64,000 nt of DNA from contig JAIYBB010000004.1 in assembly GCA_027488735.1 (NCBI GenBank), forward strand, positions 248,001-312,000, in the 5' to 3' direction. The notes below the pieces were generated by a model. The model did not search any database and was not told where the DNA came from. It saw only the letters and a list, made by a program, of their open reading frames with translations. Below, piece by piece: positions 23,783 through 32,383 of the stretch. The first letter of the stretch is position 1, and every line of letters begins with the position of its first letter. This stretch comes from Comamonadaceae bacterium. Lineage in GTDB: Bacteria; Pseudomonadota; Gammaproteobacteria; Burkholderiales; Burkholderiaceae_C. The position numbers and the translations under genes are program-made.

Positions 23783-26437
23783 ATGAACAAGTCTATAACT
23801 GCCAAGTCTGATACTGAAACGCCAGCTTCAGTTTCTGCGTCAGGGCGGTCTGACGATTTTCAAATCACCCCGTTCATGGCCTTGGCAGTGGCACTGATTT
23901 ATATGTTGACTGCGGACGGCGAAATTGATGAACATGAATCCAGTCAATTACAAGCGGTCGTAGGTAGCCATAATGAGCTTCTCGATATTGCTTTTATATA
24001 TGCTGAAGAAAATTCGGTCGAGCAGTTTTTAAAAGACACTAAAAGCATATTGGTGCCTGCTGACCACGGTTGCATTTTGACAAATCTGTGTGACTGTTTG
24101 CTTTCTGATGGCTTGGCAGACGACCATGAATTGCAGTTGTTTCATCAAATTTCTGATGCATTTGGCGTCAGTGAGATGAGCTTCAAAACACATTTCACAA
24201 ATTTAAGTCTCAAGAATAACAAATCGCTGCTGGGCAAATTTTCACAAAAGAGTTTGACCCTGTCAGATGAATCGGCCCATTTGACCTTGGCATGTTGCTT
24301 GTTGTACATGATGGCGGCTGATGGCAATATCGCGGATGAAGAAATTGGTCAATTGCAGGTAGTGTTAGGTGAGTTTGAAGGTTTGCAGGCAGCTGCCATG
24401 AAAACCGTTCGCTCTGTAAAAATGAACGCATTCCTCAGGCAGGCTGCCCCGCTGTTGTCGCAGGATCAGAAGATCATGATTTTGTCCAACGTGTGCGATT
24501 CAATGATGTCTGACGGCAAGATAGATGTGATTGAAGACAACTTGTTTCAAAATATGCGGACTGCTTTTTCTGTCTCCGCTTCTGCCTTCAAGATTTATTA
24601 CGAAACCATCAAAATTAAAAGCATCAAACCTTTTGATACTGAAAGTATTCCCACCGCCTTTCATTCGCGTGTGGCTGCCAAAAAGAAAAATGATAATTCC
24701 GGTACTTTCAAAGTGCGACGCCAAAAACCTAAGTCTGCGTCTGCATCGAATGATTCAACAACTGGCTCAAAATCTGAGGGCGAGTGGGTATCTGAGGTTG
24801 ATCAAAAGCAATTGAGTGCCGTGGTGAATCGCACCATGCAAGACAACATCAAGCAAGCCAATGACAGTTTTTCGGGGCAGTCGGACGTTGAAAATGTACA
24901 AAGCAATGCAGTGAATATGCCTGTTGCTGAATTTTCAAAATCGTCGCAGAAGAATGAAAATTTACAGAAAGCCCAAGAGGGACCCGTCAAAGACAACATC
25001 CAACAAGCTGATGTAAACGGAGTAAAAAGCAACCAGCAAAAGTTGGCCGATGCTGCTGTGGCGGCAAATATCCAACAAGTGGGTGATGAGGCTATCAAGA
25101 GCAATTCCCAGAAACTGGATGGTATTGCTGCTTCTGTGAATACACAGCTACTTGCGCCGGCATCTGAAAATGCAAACCAACAAACCATCTCCGCAACAGT
25201 TCTTTCTGCCAATATTCAACCCCTGCCGTCAGAGGTCTTAACGCATCAAAAGGGTCATCCAGCAGACCGCGCAGACCAGCTGCCTCAGGCTGATATGCCG
25301 AAAGACAAACTGTCCAACCATCAGCTGTTAGGTTCAACGGTTGCTCAGATCTCGGCGCTAAAGCTGGTGGACCCACAATCCTTGCAGGATTTGCAAACCC
25401 ACATTGACAAGGTGCATTCAAATCTGGACAAGCTTGCTTCAAGCGTTTCATCTAAAACCTTCTCGTCCGCATTTGCTTCGTTGGTTCTGGAAACGCGTTT
25501 GCCAACAAACCATCAATTGCGGCAAAAGCCTTCAGACAACCTACCTGAAGCCAGCCAAGCGACTGTGCTGCCTGCCTTTGAAAAAAATCTACAGTCGCTG
25601 GCAGATGAGCCACTGAAGTCGTCTGACGCAACACCTCCCCACGCAGCAGATGAGTTAAATAAAGCAATGATTACAAGCGAAAAAATCGCTTCAGATGTTT
25701 CAGCCGCACCTGTCATATTTAACGCGCTAGTCAATTCAGAAATGGCGGCAACAGCAAAACCTGAGGCCATCAAGAACGACACGACGATGCTGTCGAACTT
25801 AACCCATGCCATTCATTCAGATGATGTGTGGGTGATGAAGGGCCACGGTTCAAACGAATGGGTACCTCCAGTCCCCTTTTTCAAGACTACTCTCCCGGTA
25901 GCCAATGAGGTGACCAAGGTCGACGCCGTCAGCGCTGTAGAAGCCGTGTTGATAGACGGCAGCGTCGATTGGAGAATTCTGTTGTTGTTGATTGTTTTTT
26001 TCAGCATGCCTGCTGTCATGTTTGGGCGCAGTTTGTTGTACCCCGCGCAAATATGTCAGGGCACGGGACAATTGGAGAGAAGATGGATGCAGCCAGGCTC
26101 GGATAATTCTGCGATATTGATCAATGAAGAGTCGGTTTCTCTGTCTCATAGCATTCAATTCAGTCCTTCTCATGTTTTGTTGGATGGACAGCGCTTTCCT
26201 TTTTACAAAGAGCTGAACCAAACCAGCCATTTCGCAGAAGCAACATCTGCGGGTATCAAAGGCTCTTTCAATACGCATGGCATCGCCAAAACTCGGTATA
26301 CGTTTGTTTACGATCAGGCCATCCAAGAGTTACGCATAGATAAGCAATCCACCGGCATGGGCACCTTGGAGGGCAGGGTGGGCTTGCTCGAAGAAAACAC
26401 TTCGTTCACTGGTCGATGTGCCAACGATTGGTTTTAG
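23783..26437 (+). CDS. Tandem TerB-domain protein with long linker and C-terminal membrane anchor
   Basis: An 884-residue protein. Two TerB-like helical domains occupy about residues 25-150 and 165-285, each with the acidic loop seen in TerB (MLTADGEIDEHES; MMAADGNIADEEI) and a later SDGLADDHE / SDGKIDVIED echo. A low-complexity Gln/Asn/Ala/Ser-rich linker of about 430 residues follows, then one membrane span near 728-750 and a 130-residue C-terminal domain. ATG 23783 has AGGGA upstream. TerB modules bind metals and gather at membranes in tellurite-resistance and phage-defence clusters; no other ter gene is nearby. The next gene, a lipoprotein, overlaps its end. Confidence 0.85.
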   Translation: MNKSITAKSDTETPASVSASGRSDDFQITPFMALAVALIYMLTADGEIDEHESSQLQAVVGSHNELLDIAFIYAEENSVEQFLKDTKSILVPADHGCILTNLCDCLLSDGLADDHELQLFHQISDAFGVSEMSFKTHFTNLSLKNNKSLLGKFSQKSLTLSDESAHLTLACCLLYMMAADGNIADEEIGQLQVVLGEFEGLQAAAMKTVRSVKMNAFLRQAAPLLSQDQKIMILSNVCDSMMSDGKIDVIEDNLFQNMRTAFSVSASAFKIYYETIKIKSIKPFDTESIPTAFHSRVAAKKKNDNSGTFKVRRQKPKSASASNDSTTGSKSEGEWVSEVDQKQLSAVVNRTMQDNIKQANDSFSGQSDVENVQSNAVNMPVAEFSKSSQKNENLQKAQEGPVKDNIQQADVNGVKSNQQKLADAAVAANIQQVGDEAIKSNSQKLDGIAASVNTQLLAPASENANQQTISATVLSANIQPLPSEVLTHQKGHPADRADQLPQADMPKDKLSNHQLLGSTVAQISALKLVDPQSLQDLQTHIDKVHSNLDKLASSVSSKTFSSAFASLVLETRLPTNHQLRQKPSDNLPEASQATVLPAFEKNLQSLADEPLKSSDATPPHAADELNKAMITSEKIASDVSAAPVIFNALVNSEMAATAKPEAIKNDTTMLSNLTHAIHSDDVWVMKGHGSNEWVPPVPFFKTTLPVANEVTKVDAVSAVEAVLIDGSVDWRILLLLIVFFSMPAVMFGRSLLYPAQICQGTGQLERRWMQPGSDNSAILINEESVSLSHSIQFSPSHVLLDGQRFPFYKELNQTSHFAEATSAGIKGSFNTHGIAKTRYTFVYDQAIQELRIDKQSTGMGTLEGRVGLLEENTSFTGRCANDWF

Positions 26438-26919
26438 CAGTGGTCAAATATTTTGGCGTGATATTTTTTTTGTGCTTGCAGGCATGCTCGCCATCAAGCG
26501 GTAATTCGTATTTTTGTGAGGCTCAACAACCTCAGCAATTCGATGGTTTTATCCGGCATTACAGCGTGCAACTCAGCGCCGATCGATTTTGTGTTTCTTG
26601 GGAACCCGACGTCACGCACTGCGGACTCTTTAGCAAAGCAACCACCACGCCTTGGATTGTCAACAATGCCACTGGAACAAAGGCACAACTGTCTTATCAG
26701 GCCAGCATGGAAGATGATTTGGCTGATCTGAACATCACCCGCCACGAGGTGTTGTTGTTGTCACAGTCAAACGAAGAGTTCACCCGTTCAGCGGTATGGG
26801 GATTTAAGTTTTCTCAGAAAACTTTGGTCTTGACTGCAAGTAGGGAAAAAACAGACACTGACATGCTGGCGTATGCGTGTTCACCATGGCAAAAGAAGCC
26901 ATGGTGGGAGTGGAGCTAG
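26416..26919 (+). CDS. Small predicted lipoprotein following the TerB protein
   Basis: A 167-residue protein with an N-terminal hydrophobic segment ending in a lipobox-like LQAC (FFLCLQACSPSS). The mature part has cysteines at YFCEAQ, RFCVSW, THCGLF and YACSPW, likely two disulfides. The ATG overlaps the TerB gene by 22 nt; a GTG at 26440 would avoid the overlap. The tail (FKFSQKTLVLTA ... CSPW) loosely resembles the C-terminal domain of the TerB protein (YTFVYDQAIQELRI ... CANDW), which may mean a shared extracytoplasmic fold. No family recognised. Confidence 0.7.
   Translation: MCQRLVLAVVKYFGVIFFLCLQACSPSSGNSYFCEAQQPQQFDGFIRHYSVQLSADRFCVSWEPDVTHCGLFSKATTTPWIVNNATGTKAQLSYQASMEDDLADLNITRHEVLLLSQSNEEFTRSAVWGFKFSQKTLVLTASREKTDTDMLAYACSPWQKKPWWEWS
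26882..26906. repeat. Inverted repeat in the 3' end of the lipoprotein gene
   Basis: CACCATGGC and GCCATGGTG form a perfect 9-bp inverted repeat around a 7-nt loop (26891-26897). There is no T run directly after it, so it is not a standard terminator; it may stabilise the mRNA end. Confidence 0.55.
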
Positions 26920-26954
26920 CATCCACGGCATCCACGGCATCCACGGCATCCATG
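26919..26954. repeat. Four 9-bp tandem repeats (GCATCCACG)
   Basis: Three perfect copies of GCATCCACG (26919-26945) and a fourth with one change (GCATCCATG, 26946-26954) begin at the last base of the lipoprotein stop codon. A CACCG/CGGTG hairpin and a T run near 26979-26987 follow and may act as a weak terminator. A minisatellite of this kind can vary in copy number. Confidence 0.85.
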
Positions 26955-26976
26955 CACCGTTAGATCGGTGTATGGC

Positions 26977-27420
26977 TTATTTTTTTTCAACTTTAGCGAT
27001 GGCTTTTTTCAGGTCTTGGTATTCCTCGCATTGCTGACCGCAAATTTTCTCTAGAGATACAAGCAATTCTTTGGCTTTGGGAAGTTCTTTGTTCTGAACA
27101 TACGCAATGCCCAGGTACTCATGTGCACCGCGGTGTTGCGGGTCGATTCTGAGGGCCTCTTTGTAATTGAAAATGGCTTGCGAATAGCGTTTGGCGTTGC
27201 GAAGGCTGTAGCCAAGTAAGTTGTACCCGTCTGCGTTGTTTGGATGGGCTTTGACAAACTTTTCAAGTGTTGCAATGGCTCCTGGCCAATCCTTCATTTC
27301 TATCTGATTTTTGGCTGCTCCCAAGTCAGAGCCCGCTTCGGCTGGCGGGGAAATATCGGCCGCAGATACATTGAAAATTTGAAAACAAAAATATGCGGCA
27401 ATGCAATAAATATTCTTCAT
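26977..27420 (-). CDS. Exported tetratricopeptide-repeat protein
   Basis: A 147-residue protein with a signal peptide (MKNIYCIAAYFCFQIFNVSA) and about three TPR motifs, for example LEKFVKAHPNNADGYNLLGYSL, read in parts as AHPNNADGYNLLGY, NYKEALRIDPQHRGAHEYLG and NKELPKAKELLVSLEK. The tail has a CGQQC pair and an acidic/basic helix. TPR proteins of this size act as periplasmic adaptors. The start at 27420 is picked for the signal peptide. It converges on the lipoprotein gene and is divergent from the PhyH gene. Confidence 0.8.
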   Translation of the reverse strand: MKNIYCIAAYFCFQIFNVSAADISPPAEAGSDLGAAKNQIEMKDWPGAIATLEKFVKAHPNNADGYNLLGYSLRNAKRYSQAIFNYKEALRIDPQHRGAHEYLGIAYVQNKELPKAKELLVSLEKICGQQCEEYQDLKKAIAKVEKK

Positions 27421-27553
27421 GGGGATTAATTTTTTGCGGTGGATGAATTCTGAATTCATATTATGCAGATAATCACGGGTTGAGCAAGTCAACTGCGGAT
27501 CGCCTACAGTTGATAGACAAACCTATGACCCACCGACTGGAGCCTCTTTAACC

Positions 27554-28435
27554 ATGAAACTCACCCCCGAGCAGCACGCCGAATTTGACCGTGAAGGTTA
27601 TTTGTTTTTTCCTGGTTTGTTCACCCCAGAAGAAACTCAAAATTTGGTGCAAGAGGTTCCGAACCTGTACAGCCGCCGAGAGGCGTACAACGTGAGAGAA
27701 AAGGGCAAGGATGCAGTGCGCACCAATTTTGCTGCCCATATGTATTCAGAGCCATTTGCCAAACTGGCCCGTCATCCCCGCATGATTGATCCGGTGGAGG
27801 ATTTGTTTGGCGAAAAACTGTATATGCACCAATTCAAGATCAACGGCAAGATGGCTTTTGAAGGCGATGTCTGGCAATGGCACCAAGACTACGGCACTTG
27901 GTTGAACGACGACATGATGCCTACTGAGCGCGCCATGAACGTGGCCATTTTTTTGGATGATGTCAACGAATTCAACGGCCCCTTGATGTTCATTCCCGGC
28001 AGCCACAAAAAAGGCGTGGTTGATGCCAAACACGACTTGACCACCACCAGCTATCCGCTGTGGACCGTGGATAACGATCTCATCTCCCAGCTGGTGGAGC
28101 GTGCCGGCGGCAAAAAAGGCGGCATCGTCAGCCCCACTGGCCCGGCGGGCTCCATGATTTTGTTCCACAGTTGTTTGGTGCATGCATCGGCCAGCAACCT
28201 GTCGCCTTGGAATCGGGTCAGTGTCTATTTGAGTTTGTGCGCAGTGTCTAACCACATTCGCAGACACAAACGCCCCGAGTACATCGCGCACCGCGATTTC
28301 ACACCCATCGAATGCCTGCCCGACGATTGCCTGACAAAGTCATACCCTGTTGATTTGCCTTGGGCCAAGGGCTTGCCTGCCAGTGCGCTTGTCACCACGG
28401 ATGTACCGATTGACCAGACCAAAACTGCTGCATGA
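27554..28435 (+). CDS. PhyH-family Fe(II)/2-oxoglutarate dioxygenase
   Basis: A 293-residue phytanoyl-CoA dioxygenase family protein. The iron ligands are read as H and D in WQWHQDYGTW and the distal histidine in CLVHASASNLS; FNGPLMFIPGSHKKGV and RVSVYLSLCAVSNH complete the pattern. The WHQDYGTW...DDMMP segment resembles ectoine hydroxylase EctD, but no ectoine genes are present. The stop overlaps the start of a SAF-domain dehydrogenase gene (ATGA), so the two should act in one pathway; the substrate is unknown. Confidence 0.88.
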   Translation: MKLTPEQHAEFDREGYLFFPGLFTPEETQNLVQEVPNLYSRREAYNVREKGKDAVRTNFAAHMYSEPFAKLARHPRMIDPVEDLFGEKLYMHQFKINGKMAFEGDVWQWHQDYGTWLNDDMMPTERAMNVAIFLDDVNEFNGPLMFIPGSHKKGVVDAKHDLTTTSYPLWTVDNDLISQLVERAGGKKGGIVSPTGPAGSMILFHSCLVHASASNLSPWNRVSVYLSLCAVSNHIRRHKRPEYIAHRDFTPIECLPDDCLTKSYPVDLPWAKGLPASALVTTDVPIDQTKTAA

Positions 28436-29772
28436 GCCTGTACCAACAACTCCAACAACGCGCCGCTGACAACAAGCCCATCCGGGTCGCGCTGATTGGC
28501 GCTGGCAAGTTCGGCGCCATGTACTTGGCGCAAGTGCCACGCACACCGGGTGTTCATTTGCTGGGCATTGCTGATTTATCTATCGATAACGCACGAGCCA
28601 ACTTGGCGCGTGTCGGCTGGCCCGCACACCAATCCACCGCAAGCAGCATAGACGATGCCTTCAAGAATGGCCTGACCTACTTGACCCAAGACTGGCAATC
28701 GCTGGTGTCACACCCTTTGGTGGATGTAGTGGTTGAATGCACTGGCAATCCAATCGCAGCGGTTGAACATTGCTTGGCGGCTTTTGCGCATGGCAAGCAT
28801 GTGGTGAATGTCACCGTCGAAGCTGATGCTTTTTGCGGCCCGCTATTGGCCAGCAAAGCAGCCGCTGCCGGTGTTGTTTATTCATTGGCCTTTGGCGATC
28901 AGCCGGCGTTGATTTGCGATTTGGTGGACTGGGCCAAAACCTGTGGCTTCCCCGTGACTGCCGCTGGGCGTGGTCACAAATGGTTGCCGCATTTCAATGA
29001 ATCTACGCCCGAGACTGTTTGGGCCAATTACGGACTAAGCCCTGAGCAAGCCGCGCGTGGTGGTTTGAATCCCAAAATGTTCAACAGCTTTTTGGATGGC
29101 TCTAAACCTTCGATCGAATGCACTGCGTTGGCGAATGCTACAGGCTTGCAAGTGCCCTCCAATGGGTTGTTGTATCCGCCCGCCAGCATTGAGGACATTC
29201 CTTTTGTCACCCGACCGAAAAGCGAAGGAGGCGTGCTCGAACAAAAAGGCATGGTTGAAGTGATTTCTTCGCTAGAGGCAGATGGTCGCGTCATTCCCTA
29301 CGACATTCGCATGGGTGTGTGGGTCACCGTGGAAGCCGAGACCGATTACATCAAGCATTGTTTTGAAGAGTACAACGCGCATACCGATCCGTCTGGCCGT
29401 TATTTCACGCTTTACAAGCGTTGGCACTTGATCGGGTTAGAGGTCGGTATGTCTGTGGCAAGTGTGGCTTTGCGTCGAGAAGCCACGGGTGTTGCACAAG
29501 GCTGGCATGCAGACGTGGTGGCCACGGCCAAGCGCGATCTTCGTGCGGGTGAAATGCTGGACGGTGAGGGCGGCTACACCGTTTGGGGCAAGTTGTTACC
29601 TGCGAAAACCTCTGCTCGCATGGGAGGCTTGCCGCTTGGATTGGCGCACCAAGTTAAGTTGATCCGTGATGTCAAAAAAGGCCAATCACTGTGCTGGGAG
29701 GATGTCGCAATGGATGTTGCTCTCCCAGCTTACAAAGTAAGGCGTGAAATGGAAGCGCTGTTCAACGTGTGA
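28432..29772 (+). CDS. NAD(P)-dependent dehydrogenase with C-terminal SAF domain
   Basis: A 446-residue protein. The N-terminal Rossmann fold (VALIGAGKFGAMYLAQV) and VVVECTGNPIAAVEHC resemble the homoserine dehydrogenase/GFO-IDH type. The last 90 residues form a SAF domain (AKRDLRAGEMLDGEGGYTVWG; VKKGQSLCWEDVAMD). Such proteins are often annotated as SAF-domain oxidoreductases in sugar- or polyol-acid catabolism. The start overlaps the stop of the PhyH dioxygenase gene by 4 nt. A shared pathway, oxidation followed by dehydrogenation, is inferred. Confidence 0.85.
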   Translation: MSLYQQLQQRAADNKPIRVALIGAGKFGAMYLAQVPRTPGVHLLGIADLSIDNARANLARVGWPAHQSTASSIDDAFKNGLTYLTQDWQSLVSHPLVDVVVECTGNPIAAVEHCLAAFAHGKHVVNVTVEADAFCGPLLASKAAAAGVVYSLAFGDQPALICDLVDWAKTCGFPVTAAGRGHKWLPHFNESTPETVWANYGLSPEQAARGGLNPKMFNSFLDGSKPSIECTALANATGLQVPSNGLLYPPASIEDIPFVTRPKSEGGVLEQKGMVEVISSLEADGRVIPYDIRMGVWVTVEAETDYIKHCFEEYNAHTDPSGRYFTLYKRWHLIGLEVGMSVASVALRREATGVAQGWHADVVATAKRDLRAGEMLDGEGGYTVWGKLLPAKTSARMGGLPLGLAHQVKLIRDVKKGQSLCWEDVAMDVALPAYKVRREMEALFNV

Positions 29773-29783
29773 AGTTATTGCGC

Positions 29784-30434
29784 TCAGCGTTTGGATAATT
29801 CGCTGCGCAAAACCTTCATCAAGAGCATCCATTCACCGCCGTTTTGTACGGTAAATGTGAACCGTTCATTCATGCCGTTGTTCATCTCTATTTCATGCCA
29901 GTGTGGAAAAACAGATATCCCGCCTTTGCGAACAGCAGTGTCGGTGAAGGAAATTTCAATGTGTATGAATGAAATTTGTTCATTGCTGTCGAATGATTTG
30001 AAATACAGACCATCAGAGAGTAAATACAGCACCCCGGTGGGTAAGGAAAAACGGCTGGTGGTGTTGGCTGGACCGTAAGCGATGATGGTTTTGTTGATCA
30101 ACTCAACAGGGATGGTCTGCTGAATAATTTGTCGGGTGTCATGCGACTTGTAAAGCGCAAATGCCAACCCCACAGCCAAAATACCCAGGGCATAGGTATT
30201 GTTCAAAGTAAACACAAAGACCATGACAGCCAGCCATAAAAACGGCGTCAACAAGTCCATGCGCATTTGCCAAGGACCGCGTGAAATCAGCAGTGAACTG
30301 TTGTCTAACGTATTGGCCAGAATCAAAGGGGAAATACTGGGTTTTTGATTTTGTACATGCGGCAAGTGTGCGCCACAGTTTTGGCAAAACACATTTTCGC
30401 TGGGGTTGATAAAGTAACAGCTGGTGCAAATCAT
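29784..30434 (-). CDS. Zinc-ribbon membrane protein
   Basis: A 216-residue protein starting with a zinc ribbon, MICTSCYFINPSENVFCQNCG. Two adjacent hydrophobic segments at about residues 60-95 (LLTPFLWLAVMVFVFTL; ALGILAVGLAFAL) form a membrane hairpin. A C-terminal beta-rich domain of about 110 residues follows, including TGVLYLLSDGLYFKSF and ISFIHIEISF, which suggests a PH-like fold. The start at 30434 places the ribbon at the N-terminus. It is the third gene of a minus-strand operon after the larger zinc-ribbon protein (25 nt gap). Function unknown. Confidence 0.8.
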   Translation of the reverse strand: MICTSCYFINPSENVFCQNCGAHLPHVQNQKPSISPLILANTLDNSSLLISRGPWQMRMDLLTPFLWLAVMVFVFTLNNTYALGILAVGLAFALYKSHDTRQIIQQTIPVELINKTIIAYGPANTTSRFSLPTGVLYLLSDGLYFKSFDSNEQISFIHIEISFTDTAVRKGGISVFPHWHEIEMNNGMNERFTFTVQNGGEWMLLMKVLRSELSKR

Positions 30435-30459
30435 GTCAGGCTTTCGCTGTTCATCGGAT

Positions 30460-31632
30460 TCATTGGTTCTTGGATTTGCTGCTGTCAGAGGCAGGTTTGT
30501 CTTGAGAAGCTGGATCACCAGCTGCAACTGCGGGCTCTTCATGGCCAGACAAGGGCGTGCCGTGGTCAGCGGCTGGCGTCTCATGGGCTGATTTGGCGTT
30601 TGACGTGACCTCGTGGCTTAAGAAGTTATAAATGGCCAAAGAACTCAGCACCACGGTCAAGCCACACAGCAAACCGATGATGAAAAGTATGAAACCGCCG
30701 CTGCCTTCTGTGCTGTCGCCAGCTGTGCTCGAGGCAGTCTTTTTGGATTGGGTGGACACATCGTCAATCTTTTTGGATACCGCTACCAGCCGCGATTTCA
30801 TGTCCGTCACAGATTGCGTGATAGGCGCCATGTTTTTCTCCATGGCTTGTGCGGTCGCGGCATTGGCTTGCATCAGCGACTCAATTTTCGCGGTTGTGTC
30901 TTTGTAAACCGCCTCGATATTGGCGGTGTTTTGCGCGACGTTTTGGCTGAATGCTTTGAGCAATTCAATTTTTTGCTTTTCCAGCATCAACTTGAATTCT
31001 TCCGGCATACGCGCGGTGACTTCGGCTTGAGGTTTATCGACAGATTCCGCAAGCTTATCGAGTTTTGCCAAAAGCGACGTTTGGAGCGATAAGACGTCTT
31101 TGAGCACAGGCTCAAGAGGGTTGGGCTGTGATTGCACATGCGCTTGTTGCTGTGAAGCCAGCGAAATGAAGTCCAGCAAATGGGACTGCTTTACAAGCAA
31201 TTGTTTGATCTCTGCCTGGTCAGCTTGCCAAAGGGCCAGCGACTCAGGATCGACAACTGCGGTGGGAACTGCTTGAGGCGCGGCAGATGTCGCATCTGAA
31301 GTATCTGGGCTATCCACAGGCTCAGTGGTGTGGGGACTGTCGGTCGGTAGGTTCAAGTCAATTTCCAGCAACGATGCGTGGTCCGCATCTGCAGGTAATT
31401 CCATTGTGAGTACCAAGTCGTCTATAGCGTCTGAGGCTGGCATGGGGGCCACAGGATCGGGCGGCGCCGAGTGTTCAACAGGTGCCGTTACGTGTTCCTC
31501 ATGCACGACTGTATCGCCCAAGACAGCCTCTGGGCGTTTAACGGGCGCACCACATTTGCCACAAAATTTGGCCGTGATCGATATGGGTTTACCGCAAGCT
31601 ACGCAATCCATGTTGTTACCTGTGTCTTTCAT
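30460..31632 (-). CDS. Zinc-ribbon, coiled-coil protein with C-terminal membrane anchor
   Basis: A 390-residue protein. An N-terminal zinc ribbon (CVACGKPISITAKFCGKCG, about residues 10-28) is followed by an acidic Pro/Ala/Asp-rich stretch, a helical coiled-coil region (about 135-310; MLEKQKIELLKAFSQNVAQN), one membrane span (GGFILFIIGLLCGLTVVLSS) and a charged tail. The layout, an N-terminal module then a long linker and a late anchor, parallels the TerB protein 4 kb away. Its ATG overlaps the stop of the upstream gene (ATGA). No family recognised beyond the ribbon. Confidence 0.82.
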   Translation of the reverse strand: MKDTGNNMDCVACGKPISITAKFCGKCGAPVKRPEAVLGDTVVHEEHVTAPVEHSAPPDPVAPMPASDAIDDLVLTMELPADADHASLLEIDLNLPTDSPHTTEPVDSPDTSDATSAAPQAVPTAVVDPESLALWQADQAEIKQLLVKQSHLLDFISLASQQQAHVQSQPNPLEPVLKDVLSLQTSLLAKLDKLAESVDKPQAEVTARMPEEFKLMLEKQKIELLKAFSQNVAQNTANIEAVYKDTTAKIESLMQANAATAQAMEKNMAPITQSVTDMKSRLVAVSKKIDDVSTQSKKTASSTAGDSTEGSGGFILFIIGLLCGLTVVLSSLAIYNFLSHEVTSNAKSAHETPAADHGTPLSGHEEPAVAAGDPASQDKPASDSSKSKNQ

Positions 31633-32168
31633 TCAGATGCATAAATTCGGCACGGAGAGTATTTACCTGAGCCAGAGTGGTGTGCTTCACATTCACGCAT
31701 GACAATTTCCTCAGCCGCCTCTTGGCCTTTGTCTGTGTAAGCGTCAGCACAATAAGCCGTTTCCCCGTCAAAACTGTAGACAAAAGCTTTGTACGGTTTG
31801 TCCGCAACCTGTTTACGGTTAAATCGTTCGAACAGTTTTTTGCATTTGCCAAAAAGCGGCGGTTTGTAAAGGTCACCCAAGGATCTGAATCGCTCCGGCT
31901 TCTCTTCGGTGGCCATGTCTTTGAGTAACTGTTCATTGAACAACGGCTCTGGCGCTGCCAGGGCTGTGTTTTCTTGCAGTTCACCGTTTGAGGCGTTGTC
32001 GTTGGCGGCAATCTCAGAGCCAGGCTTGGCACTTTGCTCATGCGCGGCCAGCTCAAGGGGCAGATGTGACTGGCCCAAAGACTTTGAATAAAAGTACATC
32101 GGCACATTGATGACTGTCATCAATATGGACAATGCCAAAAATTTATTCAAATGAGTCATGTTTTTCAA
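31629..32168 (-). CDS. Membrane-anchored protein, unknown function
   Basis: A 179-residue protein with one N-terminal membrane span (about residues 8-27) and an extracytoplasmic region containing four cysteines (GKCKKL, YCADAY, RECEAH, SPCRIY) that could make two disulfides. No family is recognised. A start at 32159 (MTHLNK) is an alternative. It is first of three translationally linked genes with two zinc-ribbon proteins and is divergent from a bactofilin gene, with 215 AT-rich nt between. Confidence 0.75.
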   Translation of the reverse strand: MKNMTHLNKFLALSILMTVINVPMYFYSKSLGQSHLPLELAAHEQSAKPGSEIAANDNASNGELQENTALAAPEPLFNEQLLKDMATEEKPERFRSLGDLYKPPLFGKCKKLFERFNRKQVADKPYKAFVYSFDGETAYCADAYTDKGQEAAEEIVMRECEAHHSGSGKYSPCRIYASE

Positions 32169-32383
32169 AAAAAATCAATATTGACCAAGGGTTGCAAGCA
32201 AGTCTTACATGGTTGGGATCGGAAGATCATGCACAGACTTGAGGTGTCTTGCCGGCGGAATGTGTTTAAATTGAGTCAATTAAAGTAATAATTAAAAAGT
32301 AAATATGATTTGTATTAAGATATTTACAGGTTAAAAATTAATTACCAGTGTTTTATAAATGATGAATTTTTGAAAGAATTGAT

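Noticed and set aside
23783..26437. Tellurite-resistance operon
   Set aside because: TerB-like domains are present, but no TerA, TerC, TerD, TerE or TerZ gene accompanies them.
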